Origin: Aquimonas voraii
GTDB lineage: Bacteria; Pseudomonadota; Gammaproteobacteria; Xanthomonadales; Xanthomonadaceae
NCBI RefSeq assembly: GCF_900101825.1
Contig: NZ_FNAG01000003.1
Coordinates: forward strand, 186,001 to 250,000
Reading direction: 5' to 3'
Length of the DNA: 64,000 nt
The translations under genes and the position numbers were made by a program. Positions 1 to 9,305 of the stretch are shown here, piece by piece (positions within the stretch are counted from its first letter, which is position 1; the number at the start of each line of letters is the position of its first letter). A model generated the notes under the pieces. The model was not told the origin of the DNA. It did not search any database and saw nothing but the letters and a program-made list of their open reading frames with translations.

Positions 1-1161
1 ATCCTTGCGCACTGCCGCCCCCGCGCGCTGCACGGCTTCTGCATCCTCGGGGTCGATCAGCAGCGGCAAGGGGCGGCCGCTTTCGATCAGCGCCAGTGCG
101 CCGGTGATGGGGCGATCGAGCACGCTGGCGGGTGCGGGGCAGGGAGGAGCGGCAGGCGTTGCCGCGCCGGCCACGTAGTCGCGCAGCCAGCGCAGGGCAG
201 GGCGCTCACGGTTTTCTTCGTCGATCAGATAGGCCCGCTGTTCCTGTCGCCACAGACCGGGCCGGAAGCCCCAGAGGGTGATGCCGGCCACGGATGGATG
301 TTCCCAGAACAGCGGGAAGATCCGCTGGTAGTGCGCGAGCTGATCGGCATCGGTGTAGCCGTCGATGTCGAGCTCAGTCACATACAGGGGCAGGCCGCTC
401 GCGCCGAGCAGATCAAGCGCAGCGCGATGCACCTCGACCGGTGTCTCGCAGCTGGTCGAGAAGGCATGGCCCTGCACGCCGACCGCGTCGATCAGTCCGC
501 GCGTCTGCAGCAGATCGACGATCTCCCGATAGCGTCTGCTGTTGTCGGGGCTGTTGGTGATGCTGTAGTCATTCAGCAGCAGCTGCGCATGCGGGAAGTG
601 CTGGCGCGCGAGCCTGAAGCTCTCGATGATCCAATCCCAGCCGGTCTTGCCGGCGCCGCCGAGGGCTTCGCAGTAGTTGCCGCCGTCGACGTCATCGCTG
701 CAGGGCGGGTCGTGCAGGGGCTCGTTCACCACCTCGACGATCTCGATATCGGGGTAGCGCTCGGCGACTGCTGCGAACCACTGCTCGATCTCGGCGCGCT
801 GTTCGTCGATCGGCAGATGACGGATCCATTCCGGCTGCTGGTTGCCCCAGACCAGTACATGGAACTGGAACGGCATGCCGTGCTCGCGCGCGTACCGGTA
901 GGCCTCGTCCAGCGCCGTCCAGTCCATCACGTCGCGTACGGCCTCGACTTCACCCCACTTGCCGGCATTCTCGGGGCTGAGCTTGTTCCAGTACTGAGCG
1001 AAGCCCTCGCGTTGGGGTGCGCTGAACGCGGCGCCCAGAAACTTCGCCTGATCCTCCGCCAGCGGCTGCGCGTCAGCGATCCCCGGCGCCAGCGCCAACA
1101 GCCACAGGGCCAGGAACACGCGGGCCAGCAGGCGGGCGTCAGTGCTTGTGTGCAAGCTCAT
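1..1161 (-). CDS. GH10 endo-1,4-beta-xylanase (3' end beyond window)
   Basis: Secreted endoxylanase that cleaves the beta-1,4-xylan backbone. Translating the minus strand from the ATG at 1161 gives a short signal peptide (MSLHTSTDARLLARVFLALW, then LLALAPGIADA). The GH10 hallmarks follow in order: ENAGKWGEVE, HVLVWGNQQPEWI, the acid/base region VVNEPLHD, and the nucleophile region YVTELDIDGY, then ITLWGF near the C-terminus. The frame is still open at base 1, so the C-terminus is missing from the window. It diverges from the transporter operon, and two xyl-box palindromes lie in the shared upstream region, so XylR control is likely. Family assignment is firm; fine substrate specificity is inferred. 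Confidence 0.93.
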   Translation of the reverse strand, partial: MSLHTSTDARLLARVFLALWLLALAPGIADAQPLAEDQAKFLGAAFSAPQREGFAQYWNKLSPENAGKWGEVEAVRDVMDWTALDEAYRYAREHGMPFQFHVLVWGNQQPEWIRHLPIDEQRAEIEQWFAAVAERYPDIEIVEVVNEPLHDPPCSDDVDGGNYCEALGGAGKTGWDWIIESFRLARQHFPHAQLLLNDYSITNSPDNSRRYREIVDLLQTRGLIDAVGVQGHAFSTSCETPVEVHRAALDLLGASGLPLYVTELDIDGYTDADQLAHYQRIFPLFWEHPSVAGITLWGFRPGLWRQEQRAYLIDEENRERPALRWLRDYVAGAATPAAPPCPAPASVLDRPITGALALIESGRPLPLLIDPEDAEAVQRAGAAVRKD

Positions 1162-1342
1162 CAGTGGCTCCCGTGTCAGGGCGGTCCCGTTGGGCGAACG
1201 GGGCAGAGCGCGCGGTCGACGCCCGCGACGGCGAGCTGACCTCATCGCTCCGCGGCGCTCGCTGTCTGCGACTGGCAGATTCAGAGGGCACCCGTAGACG
1301 CGTGCTCGCCGACCCCATTCCGCCGCTGGCATGCCCGCGAAA

Positions 1343-1356
1343 TGCTAGCGCTACCA
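1343..1356. promoter_or_regulatory. Candidate XylR operator (xyl-box 1)
   Basis: TGCTAGCGCTACCA, a near-palindrome centred on AGCGCT, lies between the divergent xylanase and transporter genes. It resembles the xyl-box (about TGGTAGCGCTAACA) described for LacI-family XylR regulons of Xanthomonas. Four more copies occur in this window, all upstream of xylan genes. Confidence 0.72.
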
Positions 1357-1409
1357 TTAACACAGGAGCGGCCATTTTCCATGTTGCTGCGCAGCGTGCG
1401 CTGCATGAA

Positions 1410-1423
1410 TGGGAGCGCTACCG
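1410..1423. promoter_or_regulatory. Candidate XylR operator (xyl-box 2)
   Basis: TGGGAGCGCTACCG, centred 67 bp from box 1. Paired operators suit looping by a tetrameric LacI-type repressor, or one box for each divergent promoter. I could not identify unambiguous -35/-10 elements here. Confidence 0.65.
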
Positions 1424-1466
1424 TTGAGTTGTGACTTTAGTGAGCGCCCCTCCGCTCCCCGTCCGT

Positions 1467-1515
1467 GAGTGGGCTTGCACAGCAGGTTCGTGCAGGCCTC
1501 ACTCGCGGTTTTTTT
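1467..1515 (+). terminator. Intrinsic-terminator-like hairpin in the transporter leader
   Basis: Bases 1467-1479 pair with 1491-1504 (13 pairs, one G-U, one bulged T at 1499) around an 11-nt loop. Then come GCGG and seven T residues at 1509-1515. This is a textbook Rho-independent terminator shape, yet it lies downstream of the xyl-boxes and 170 bp upstream of the transporter start, with no gene ending just before it. It could attenuate the transporter operon or end a short leader RNA. Confidence 0.6.
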
Positions 1516-1686
1516 CCCGGCTCGGCGATGATCGGCGTGCCTCGTGCCGGGCAGGCTGCGGCCAGCGTGTCGGTGGGGCGCGTTGGTGGGGTTCCGCGCT
1601 GTGGAGGCCCTTGGACCTCACGCATAGCGTCGACCCGCTCCGGCCCATCGCCACAGCTGGCGCACGCAAGGGGAGAACGGATCCAC

Positions 1687-3189
1687 ATGCAGACCCACCC
1701 GGCGACCGAACCGCTCAGCGTCCGCGAGAAGCTGGGGTACAGCCTGGGCGACTTGGCGGCCAATCTGATCTTCCAGACCCTGGTGACCTTCCTCGCCTTC
1801 TTCTACACCGACGTCTACCGCATACCCGCTTCGACGGCGGCCAGCATCATCTTCTTCGTCGGGCTGCTGGGCGCGTTCGTGTTCACTCCGATGGTCGGGC
1901 TGCTCGCCGATCGCACGCGCTCGCGTTGGGGCAAGTTCCGGCCCTGGATCCTGTGGACCGCACTGCCCTTCGGCGTGCTGTCCCTGCTCGCCTTCAGCAC
2001 GCCTGATTTCGATGAGACCGGCAAGGTCATCTATGCGCTCAGCACCTACACCCTGCTGGTGCTGGTCTACGCCGCGAACAATCTGCCCTACTCCGCTCTG
2101 TCGGGTGTGCTCACCGGCAGCATGAGCGATCGCAACAGCCTGTCGTCCTACCGATTCGTGGCGGTGATGATTGCCCAGTTCGTGATCCAGGTGCTGCTGC
2201 TGCCGCTGGTGCTGATACTGGGAGATGGCGACCGGGTGGAAGGCTTCCAGAAGGTCATGGCGATCTTTGCCGTGGTCGGCACCGTGTTTTTCCTGCTCAC
2301 CTTTCTGCTGACTCGCGAGCGCGTGCTGCCGCCACCGGAGCAGGCCTCCAGCGTGCGCGAAGACCTCGGCGACCTGCTGCGCAACCAGCCCTGGATGATC
2401 ATGCTGCTGCTGACAGTACTGGTGTTCATCACGCTGGCGCTGAAGGGCGGCACCTACGTCTACTACTTCCAGTACTACCTGGATGTCACAGCGCAGGCGC
2501 GCTTCCTGGAGGCGATCGGCTTCAATGCGGTGATTGCGGGCCTGAACAGCCTGCTGATCGGCGTGGGCCTGGTCGGCTTCCAGTGGCCCGAAGACCCGGC
2601 GACCTCGGCCTTCAGTCTGTTCAATGCCGGCGGCATCCTCTGCATGATCATCGGTATCGGCTTCTCGCGCCCGCTGGCCGACCGCTACGGCAAGCGCAAC
2701 GTGTTCGGCGCGGCGCTGTTCGTGTCGACCCTTTTCCTGCTCGTGTTCGTGGCGTTTCCCCCCGACGCGATCGCCCTGGTCTTCGCCTCGCACATCCTGC
2801 ACGGCTTCTTCTACGGCATCACCATCCCGCTGCTCTGGGCCATGATCGCCGACGTTGCCGACTACTCGGAATGGCGCAACGGTCGTCGCGCCACCGGCAT
2901 CATCTTCTCGGCGATGCTGTGCGGCCTGAAGGTGGGCCTGAGCGTTGGCGGCGCCCTGGTCGCGGCAATTCTTGCCACCTACGGCTACGAGGCGGGGGCC
3001 GCCGTGCAGTCCGAGCAGACTGTCGACGGCATCCGGCTTGCTGTCAGCGTGCTGGCGTCGACGCCCTTCCTGATCTGCGTGGGCCTGCTCTACTTCTACA
3101 AGATCGACAAGACCCTGGAATCGCGGATCGAGCGTGAGCTGGTCGAGCAGCGCACGGCCCGCAAGTCGCTGGCGCAGGGGGCGGCATGA
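1687..3189 (+). CDS. GPH-family (MelB-like) sugar:cation symporter of the MFS fold
   Basis: 500-residue inner-membrane transporter, probably importing xylose or xylo-oligosaccharides. It has about twelve hydrophobic segments and the GPH signature GLLADRTRSRWGKFRPWI after the second helix; a second half-motif, SRPLADRYGKRN, opens the C-terminal half. The ATG at 1687 is chosen because AAGGGGAG lies just upstream and the protein then begins MQTHPATEPLSVREKLGYSL, typical of the family; longer frames add unrelated sequence. The stop overlaps the next ATG by four bases (ATGA), indicating translational coupling to the GH43 gene. Substrate is inferred from context. Confidence 0.88.
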   Translation: MQTHPATEPLSVREKLGYSLGDLAANLIFQTLVTFLAFFYTDVYRIPASTAASIIFFVGLLGAFVFTPMVGLLADRTRSRWGKFRPWILWTALPFGVLSLLAFSTPDFDETGKVIYALSTYTLLVLVYAANNLPYSALSGVLTGSMSDRNSLSSYRFVAVMIAQFVIQVLLLPLVLILGDGDRVEGFQKVMAIFAVVGTVFFLLTFLLTRERVLPPPEQASSVREDLGDLLRNQPWMIMLLLTVLVFITLALKGGTYVYYFQYYLDVTAQARFLEAIGFNAVIAGLNSLLIGVGLVGFQWPEDPATSAFSLFNAGGILCMIIGIGFSRPLADRYGKRNVFGAALFVSTLFLLVFVAFPPDAIALVFASHILHGFFYGITIPLLWAMIADVADYSEWRNGRRATGIIFSAMLCGLKVGLSVGGALVAAILATYGYEAGAAVQSEQTVDGIRLAVSVLASTPFLICVGLLYFYKIDKTLESRIERELVEQRTARKSLAQGAA

Positions 3190-4205
3190 GCACGAATCCG
3201 ACCGGTCGACCGCCTGCAGAACGGATCGCCACGGCGATCTCGGCACCGCTGGTGCGCCATGTCTACACGGCGGACCCGTCCGCCCACGTGTTCGAAGGAC
3301 GCATCTACATCTACCCCTCGCACGACATCGAGGCCGGTGTGCCCGCCAATGATCTCGGTGACCAGTACGCGATGGAGGACTACCACGTCTTCCGCCAGGA
3401 CTCGCCCGACAGCGAGGCGGTGGACTGCGGCTGCGTACTGCATGTGCGCGATGTGCCCTGGGCGGACCGGCAGATGTGGGCGCCGGACGCCGCCGAGCGC
3501 GACGGCCGCTACTACCTGTACTTTCCGGCCAAGCGCGCCGACGGTGTGTTCCAGATTGGCGTCGCCTGCAGCGATCGCCCGGAAGGGCCCTTCATTCCCA
3601 AGCCCGAGCCGATCCGAGGCAGCTATTCGATCGATCCGGCGGTGTTCCGCGATGTCGATGGCGAGCACTACATGGTGTTCGGTGGCATCTGGGGCGGTCA
3701 GCTGCAGCAGTATCGCGACAACCGGCATTCGCCGCTGTACGCCGAACCCGTGGGCGATGCGCCGGCGCTGGGGCCGCGGATCGCGCGTCTGACTGATGAC
3801 ATGCTGCAGTTCGCCGAAGCACCGCGCGAGCTGCAGATCCTCGATGCCGACGGCCGGGCGCTGCGCGCCGATGACCACGCGCGCCGCTATTTCGAAGGGC
3901 CGTGGATGCATCGGCAGAACGGTCGCTACTACCTGTCCTACTCGACCGGCAACACCCACACCCTCTGCTATGCCATCGGCGATTCGCCCTATGGCCCGTT
4001 CGAATGGCAAGGCGTGCTGATGACGCCGGTGCTGGGCTGGACGACGCATCACTCGATCGTCGAGTTCGAGGGTCGCTGGTGGCTGTACTACCACGATGCG
4101 TCGCTTTCGAACGGCGTGGATCACCTGCGGTGCATCAAGTGCACCGAGCTCGAGCATCTCCCCGACGGCCGCATCCGCACGGTGCACCCCTATGGCCCTG
4201 CTTGA
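3186..4205 (+). CDS. Cytoplasmic GH43 beta-xylosidase / alpha-L-arabinofuranosidase
   Basis: 339-residue glycosidase of the five-bladed GH43 fold. Visible family landmarks are the base Asp in YTADPSAHVF, the pKa-modulating Asp in YSIDPAVF, and the general-acid Glu in FEGPWMH. No signal peptide is present, so it should act in the cytoplasm on imported xylo-oligosaccharides or arabinosyl-xylose. It is coupled by a four-base overlap to the transporter upstream, and its 3' end overlaps the epimerase-like gene by 14 bases, so import, hydrolysis and epimerisation are one operon. Xylosidase versus arabinofuranosidase cannot be settled from sequence alone. Confidence 0.88.
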   Translation: MSTNPTGRPPAERIATAISAPLVRHVYTADPSAHVFEGRIYIYPSHDIEAGVPANDLGDQYAMEDYHVFRQDSPDSEAVDCGCVLHVRDVPWADRQMWAPDAAERDGRYYLYFPAKRADGVFQIGVACSDRPEGPFIPKPEPIRGSYSIDPAVFRDVDGEHYMVFGGIWGGQLQQYRDNRHSPLYAEPVGDAPALGPRIARLTDDMLQFAEAPRELQILDADGRALRADDHARRYFEGPWMHRQNGRYYLSYSTGNTHTLCYAIGDSPYGPFEWQGVLMTPVLGWTTHHSIVEFEGRWWLYYHDASLSNGVDHLRCIKCTELEHLPDGRIRTVHPYGPA

Positions 4206-5061
4206 ACGCGAGGGAAGGGGCAGCGCAGTCGGCATCGAACTGCCTGACGCCCGCGCGCCGCTGCTGCCGGGGGAGCTGCTCAGCCTCGGCGACGGCGAAC
4301 TGCGCGCACGGATCGCGCCTGCGGCCGGTGGTCGCATCGCCAGCCTGCAGTGGCGGGGCCAGGAATGGTTGCTCGGGCACAGCGCGAACAATGCCAGCAC
4401 CATCGGCTGGGGCTGCTATCCGATGCTGCCCTGGGCCGGCCGCCTGCGCGGAGGTGCTTTCCATTTCGAGGACCAGGCCATCGGATTGCCGCGCAACTTC
4501 GATGCCCATGCGATCCACGGCCTGGGCTTCGCGATGGCCTGGCAGCTGCTGCAGCAGCTGCCAGGCAGCCTGATGCTGGGCCTGCAGCTGCCGCGCGACG
4601 TGCGCTGGCCCTTCGGCGGGCAGGCGCGGCAGTGGATCCGGATCGAAGGCGACAGCCTGCGGCTCGAACTCGAACTCGCGGCGGAGGAGCGCGCGCTGCC
4701 GGCCGTGATCGGCTGGCACCCGTGGCTGCTCAAACCGGAGCATCTGCAGTTCGTTCCGCAGCGCTACTACCCGCGCGATGCCGATGGCATCGCCACCCTG
4801 CCGCTGCAGCCCGCACCGCCGCCGCCCTGGGACGACTGCTTCGTCCATCGCGGGCCGATCGGCATCGAGCGTCATAGGCAACGTCTGCAGATCGAGTCCG
4901 ACTGCGAGCACTGGGTGATCTACGACGGCCATCCGCAGGCGACCTGCGTGGAGCCGCAGACGGGCCCGCCCGACGCCTACAACCTGCAGCCGCAGCGCTG
5001 CCACCTGCCCGCAGGCGGGCGCCTGCGCGCCTGGATGCGCTGGTCATGGTCGCAGGCATGA
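4192..5061 (+). CDS. Aldose 1-epimerase (GalM-like mutarotase)
   Basis: 289-residue galactose-mutarotase-like protein expected to interconvert alpha and beta anomers of xylose released by the upstream GH43. Family features include the N-terminal beta-sandwich start (RIAPAAGGRIASLQW), PMLPWAGRLRGG, the catalytic-His context AIHGLGF, GWHPWL, and the late ETQ-like segment CVEPQTGPPDAYN carrying the probable catalytic Glu. The start at 4192 lies inside the GH43 gene; the longer upstream frame is a shadow of GH43 codons. No signal peptide, so cytoplasmic. Confidence 0.82.
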   Translation: MALLEREGRGSAVGIELPDARAPLLPGELLSLGDGELRARIAPAAGGRIASLQWRGQEWLLGHSANNASTIGWGCYPMLPWAGRLRGGAFHFEDQAIGLPRNFDAHAIHGLGFAMAWQLLQQLPGSLMLGLQLPRDVRWPFGGQARQWIRIEGDSLRLELELAAEERALPAVIGWHPWLLKPEHLQFVPQRYYPRDADGIATLPLQPAPPPPWDDCFVHRGPIGIERHRQRLQIESDCEHWVIYDGHPQATCVEPQTGPPDAYNLQPQRCHLPAGGRLRAWMRWSWSQA

Positions 5062-5143
5062 CGCGCCTCGTGGCTCCTGCCCACATCCCTGACACGGGCA
5101 GGGGCGTCCATGCCGTTCCGGTGGTTGTTTGTTCGACCAGAAA

Positions 5144-5157
5144 TGATAGCGCTAGCA
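5144..5157. promoter_or_regulatory. Candidate XylR operator upstream of xylB (xyl-box 3)
   Basis: TGATAGCGCTAGCA lies 22 bases before the xylB start and about 14 bases after a TTGTTT that could be a -35 element. The box would then overlap the -10 region, consistent with simple steric repression. One operator serves xylB and, by position, xylA. Confidence 0.68.
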
Positions 5158-5179
5158 CTACGCGCAGGAGCGTGCAGCG

Positions 5180-6715
5180 ATGACGGCAGCGAAGGGCGAG
5201 CTCTACGTCGGCCTGGATGTCGGCAGCCAGAGCGTCAAGCTGCTCGTGTTCGAGCCGCAGACGCAGCGCATCGTCGCCCTGCATGGCCAGCCCCTGCAGA
5301 TGAGCGCCGGCGAGGACGGCAGCCGCGAGCAGCGCGCCGAATGGTGGATCGACGCGATCCGCGCCTGCTTCTCGCGGCTGTCGGCGTCCGTGCGCGGGCG
5401 GGTGGTGGCGATCGGCGTGTCCGGGCAGCAGCACGGCCTGGTGGCGCTGGACGCAGCCGGCAAGGTGCTGGCCCCGGTCAAGCTGTGGTGCGACACCAGC
5501 ACCCAGCAGGAGTGCGGCGAGATCATGCAGGCGGTGGGCGGTGCCCGCGCCTGCGTGGCGCTGGCCGGCAATCCGATCCTGGCCGGTTACACCGCGTCCA
5601 AGGTGAGCTGGACGCGCAAGCATCGGCCCGAGGCCTATGCGCGGCTCGACACCATTCTGCTGCCGCACGACTACGTGAACTTCTGGCTGACCGGCGAGCG
5701 CTGGATGGAGTTCGGCGATGCCTCCGGCACCGGCTGGCTCGACGTGCGCACGCGCACCTGGTCCGAAGCTCTGCTGCAGGCGACTGCACCGGAGCGTGAT
5801 CTCGTGCGCTGCCTGCCGCCTTTGTTGCCGCCGGACGCCGGCTTGCCGCTGGCACCGACCAGCGCCGAAGAGCTGGGCCTGCCCAGGCACGTCCGGGTCA
5901 GCGTCGGCGGCGGCGACAACATGATGGCGGCGATCGGCACCGGCAATGTGGCGCCCGGCGTGCTGAGCATGAGTCTCGGCAGCTCGGGCACGCTGTTCAC
6001 CTGCGCCGAGCGCCCGGTGGTGGACGACGCAGCGGGCTGGGCGGCGTTCTGCTCCTCCACGGGCGGCTGGCTGCCGCTGGTGTGCACGATGAACTGCACG
6101 CTGGCCACCGAGTCGATCGCACGCGCCTTCGGCTTCTCCTCGCGCGATGGCGATGCCCTGCTGGCCGGCACCCGGCCGGGCGCGAATGGCCTGACCCTGC
6201 TGCCCTTCTTCAACGGCGAACGCACGCCCGACCTGCCGCAGGCGCGCGCTGCCCTGTTCGGCATGGACGCGAACAATCTGGATGCCGCAAACGCCTATCG
6301 GGCAGCGATGGAAGGCGCGACCTTCGCTTTGCGCTACGGCTTCGACGCCCTGCATGCGGCGGGCCTGGCTTTCGACTCGATCCGTCTGACCGGCGGCGGC
6401 AGCAACAGCCCGATCTGGCGACAGATGGTCGCCGACGTGTTCGACCTCCCGGTCGATGTGCCCGAGCAGTCCGAGGGCGCCGCCTTTGGCGCCGCGCTGC
6501 AGGCGCTGTGGTCGCAGCGCCGCGCCGAGGGCGACAGCACGACCACCCTGGCCGCGATCGTGCACGAGCATGTGCGCCTGGATCCGCAGCGCTCGGCGCG
6601 CCCCCAGGCGGACGCCCGCCAGGCCTACCGCAGCCACTACCGCCGCTATCTCGAATGGCTCGACTGCATGCGCCGCATGCATGCGACCACGCCCACCAGC
6701 GACGCCCGACCCTGA
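5180..6715 (+). CDS. xylB: Xylulokinase
   Basis: 511-residue FGGY-family carbohydrate kinase that phosphorylates D-xylulose to xylulose 5-phosphate, feeding the pentose phosphate pathway. The N-terminal ATPase phosphate loop is [17 protein letters not shown], the substrate-binding region includes VSGQQHGLV (typical of xylulokinases), the middle has GGGDNMM and SLGSSGTLF, and the C-terminal adenosine motif is [15 protein letters not shown]. Length matches the family. The ATG at 5180 follows GGAG at 5167-5170 and a xyl-box. It is followed after 40 bases by xylA, so the two form a catabolic pair. Confidence 0.95.
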   Translation: MTAAKGELYVGLDVGSQSVKLLVFEPQTQRIVALHGQPLQMSAGEDGSREQRAEWWIDAIRACFSRLSASVRGRVVAIGVSGQQHGLVALDAAGKVLAPVKLWCDTSTQQECGEIMQAVGGARACVALAGNPILAGYTASKVSWTRKHRPEAYARLDTILLPHDYVNFWLTGERWMEFGDASGTGWLDVRTRTWSEALLQATAPERDLVRCLPPLLPPDAGLPLAPTSAEELGLPRHVRVSVGGGDNMMAAIGTGNVAPGVLSMSLGSSGTLFTCAERPVVDDAAGWAAFCSSTGGWLPLVCTMNCTLATESIARAFGFSSRDGDALLAGTRPGANGLTLLPFFNGERTPDLPQARAALFGMDANNLDAANAYRAAMEGATFALRYGFDALHAAGLAFDSIRLTGGGSNSPIWRQMVADVFDLPVDVPEQSEGAAFGAALQALWSQRRAEGDSTTTLAAIVHEHVRLDPQRSARPQADARQAYRSHYRRYLEWLDCMRRMHATTPTSDARP

Positions 6716-6755
6716 AGCGCGGCGCTCTACACCTCAAGCCCCAAGGACATCCGCC

Positions 6756-8093
6756 ATGCACAGCCCCTATATCGGCGCCCGCGAGTTCTTCCCCGGCATC
6801 GGCCGCATCCCCTTCGAGGGTCGGCAGTCGGACAATCCGCTGGCCTTCAAGCACTACGACGCGACGCGCCTGATCGGCGGCCGCAGCATGGCCGAGCATC
6901 TGCGCTTCGCGGTCTGCTACTGGCACTCCTTCTGCAATGCCGGTCATGACCCCTTCGGCCCCGGCACGCGCCGCTATCCCTGGGACCAGGGCGACACCGC
7001 CGTGGCCAGGGCCGAAGCGCGACTGGGCGCGGCCTTCGAGTTCGTGACCAAGCTTGGCGTGCCCTACTACTGCTTCCACGACATCGACCTGGCGCCGGAT
7101 GCCGATGACATCGGTGAATACCGGGCCAATCTCCAGCACATGGTGCAGCTGGCCAAGCAGCGCCAGCAGGCGACCGGGGTCAAGCTGCTTTGGGGCACCG
7201 CCAATCTGTTCTCCCACCCGCGCTACATGAACGGCGCGGCGACCAATCCGGACTTCGCGGTCGTCGCGCGCGCCGCCGTGCAGGTCAAGGCCGCGCTCGA
7301 TGCGACCGTCGAGCTGGGCGGCGAGAACTACGTGTTCTGGGGCGGCCGCGAGGGCTACGCCAGCCTGCACAACACCCAGATGAAGCGCGAGCTCGATCAT
7401 ATGGGGCGCTTCCTTGCAGCCGCTCGCGACTACGGCCGCAGCATCGGCTTCAAGGGCGTGTTCCTGATCGAGCCGAAGCCGATGGAGCCGATGAAGCACC
7501 AGTACGACTTCGATTCGGCCACCGTCGCCGGCTTCCTGAAGAGTCATGGCCTGGAGCGCGACTTCAAGCTCAACATCGAAGCGAATCACGCGACGCTGTC
7601 TGGCCACACCTTCGAGCACGACCTGCAGGTGGCCTCCGATCACGGCCTGCTCGGCAGCATCGACGCCAATCGCGGCAACGCGCAGAACGGCTGGGACACC
7701 GACCAGTTCCCGATCGATCTCTACGACACCGTCGGCGCGATGATGGTGGTGCTGCGCCAGGGTGGGCTGGGCGCGGGCGGACTCAACTTCGACGCCAAGG
7801 TGCGCCGCGAGTCGACCGATGCCGAGGATCTGTTTCTGGCCCACATCGGCGGCATGGATGCGTTCGCGCGAGGGCTCGAAGTCGCGCATGCGCTGCTCAC
7901 GCGCTCGCCCTGGGAGAGCTGGCGCGCCCAGCGCTATGCGAGCTTCGACAGCGGTCGCGGCCGTGATTTTGCCGAGGGGCGCTTGGGCTTGGCCGATCTG
8001 GCGGCGCTGGCGGCTGAGCTGGGTGAGCCTGTGCAGCGCAGCGGCAAGCAGGAGCGCTACGAGAACCTGCTGAACCAATACCTGCTCGGCTAG
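6756..8093 (+). CDS. xylA: Xylose isomerase
   Basis: 445-residue TIM-barrel metalloenzyme converting D-xylose to D-xylulose. Signature segments are FWGGREGY (catalytic and metal region), [40 protein letters not shown] and GWDTDQFP, together providing the expected Glu and Asp metal ligands. Two small departures from the common pattern are EPM for EPT and RGN for RGD; neither removes a known metal ligand. The ATG at 6756 has AAGGAC upstream; the longer frame upstream is an xylB shadow. Expression probably depends on the xylB promoter and its xyl-box. Confidence 0.96.
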   Translation: MHSPYIGAREFFPGIGRIPFEGRQSDNPLAFKHYDATRLIGGRSMAEHLRFAVCYWHSFCNAGHDPFGPGTRRYPWDQGDTAVARAEARLGAAFEFVTKLGVPYYCFHDIDLAPDADDIGEYRANLQHMVQLAKQRQQATGVKLLWGTANLFSHPRYMNGAATNPDFAVVARAAVQVKAALDATVELGGENYVFWGGREGYASLHNTQMKRELDHMGRFLAAARDYGRSIGFKGVFLIEPKPMEPMKHQYDFDSATVAGFLKSHGLERDFKLNIEANHATLSGHTFEHDLQVASDHGLLGSIDANRGNAQNGWDTDQFPIDLYDTVGAMMVVLRQGGLGAGGLNFDAKVRRESTDAEDLFLAHIGGMDAFARGLEVAHALLTRSPWESWRAQRYASFDSGRGRDFAEGRLGLADLAALAAELGEPVQRSGKQERYENLLNQYLLG

Positions 8094-8142
8094 GTCGATG
8101 ACAGCCGTGCGAGGCTGCCGCAGCGGGGTCGAAGCGCCGGCA

Positions 8143-9207
8143 TCAGCCCGCTTCCGGCGCGCGCGGTGCGGCCACCGATCCGCGCACGATGAGTTCGTGT
8201 GCGAGCACCACGTCCTCGGCCCGGCGCGGCTCGCCCTCGCGCTGGCGCAGCAGGCGCAGCAGCACCTCAAGCGCGGCATCGGCCATCGCCGCGATCGGCT
8301 GCCGCACCGTGGTCAGCTCAGGCCAGACCGTGGTGGCGGCCGAGCTGTCGTCGAAGCCGACCACCGACAGATCACGCGGCACGTCGAGGCCGCGGCGATG
8401 CGCGACCGAGACCACCGCCGCGGCCATGTCGTCATTGGCGGCGACGATGGCGGTCGGCGGCTGCGGCAGCGACAGCAGGTATTCGGCGGCATCCAGGCCC
8501 GAGCGATAGGTGAAGTAGCCCTGCCGCACCAGGGCAGGATCGGGCGCGATGCCGGCCTGCGCGAGCGCGGCCTCGAAGCCTTCCTGGCGGCGCCGGCTGG
8601 CGATCTGGTTCGGATGGCCGAGGATGCAGGCGATGCGCGTATGGCCGAAGCCGATCACATGGCGGACGATCTCCAGCGCGGCCTCGAAGTCGTCGATCCG
8701 CACGCGCGGCATGTCCAGGCCTTCGGCGCCCCAGCCGATCGCCACCACCGGCACGCCGGCAGCGGCGAGCTCGGTTTCGACCAGCAGCGACTCGCACAGC
8801 GGCGGCGGCAGGATCACGCCGGAGACGGTGCGCGCCAGCGCGCGCGCCGCGGCCTGTTCGGCCGCCGCGTCATGGTCGGCCCAGGTGTCGATGACCAGCT
8901 GCGCGGCGGTGCGCGCCGCGGCGCGCAGGGCGCCGATCAGCAGCTCGCTCAGGTAGGCGGTGCTGGGGTTGGAGTAGATCAGCGCGATGCGCGTCGCCTG
9001 CGCGGTGGCGAGCGAGCTGGCCGCCAGGTTCGGCGTGTAGTCGAGCTGCTGGATCGCCCGCTGCACCCGCTCGCGGGTGCTGTCGCGCACGCTGCCGTGT
9101 CCATTGATGACGCGCGAGACCGTCATGGGCGATACGCCCGCCAGCCGCGCCACCTCGTCGATGGTGACGGCACTGCTCTTGCGCCGGATCGAGCGTTTGG
9201 TCTGCAA
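8143..9207 (-). CDS. xylR: LacI-family repressor, probable xylose-locus regulator XylR
   Basis: 354-residue regulator with an N-terminal LacI helix-turn-helix (VTIDEVARLAGVSPMTVSRV), the hinge-helix region LDYTPNLAASSLA, and a periplasmic-binding-protein-like effector domain to the end. It faces xylA and diverges from the esterase gene. I use a TTG start at 9207 because AGGA lies six to nine bases before it and no ATG sits close upstream. LacI proteins bind palindromes with a central CG, and the AGCGCT boxes here fit. No box is visible in its own 98-bp upstream region, so autoregulation is not indicated. The effector, likely xylose or a xylo-oligosaccharide, is inferred. Confidence 0.85.
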   Translation of the reverse strand: MQTKRSIRRKSSAVTIDEVARLAGVSPMTVSRVINGHGSVRDSTRERVQRAIQQLDYTPNLAASSLATAQATRIALIYSNPSTAYLSELLIGALRAAARTAAQLVIDTWADHDAAAEQAAARALARTVSGVILPPPLCESLLVETELAAAGVPVVAIGWGAEGLDMPRVRIDDFEAALEIVRHVIGFGHTRIACILGHPNQIASRRRQEGFEAALAQAGIAPDPALVRQGYFTYRSGLDAAEYLLSLPQPPTAIVAANDDMAAAVVSVAHRRGLDVPRDLSVVGFDDSSAATTVWPELTTVRQPIAAMADAALEVLLRLLRQREGEPRRAEDVVLAHELIVRGSVAAPRAPEAG

Positions 9208-9305
9208 GGCGATGTCCTGTGGGTAGGGTGGCCTGCGCCGTGGGTGGCCGTGGCCTCGCTTCTTCTTTGCGGCGGGGCGAACCGCTGCGTCGGGAGCGTT
9301 TCCTC

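Noticed and set aside
1146-1427. 93-codon frame between the divergent xylan genes
   Set aside because: Overlaps the xyl-boxes and has no ribosome site or conserved features.
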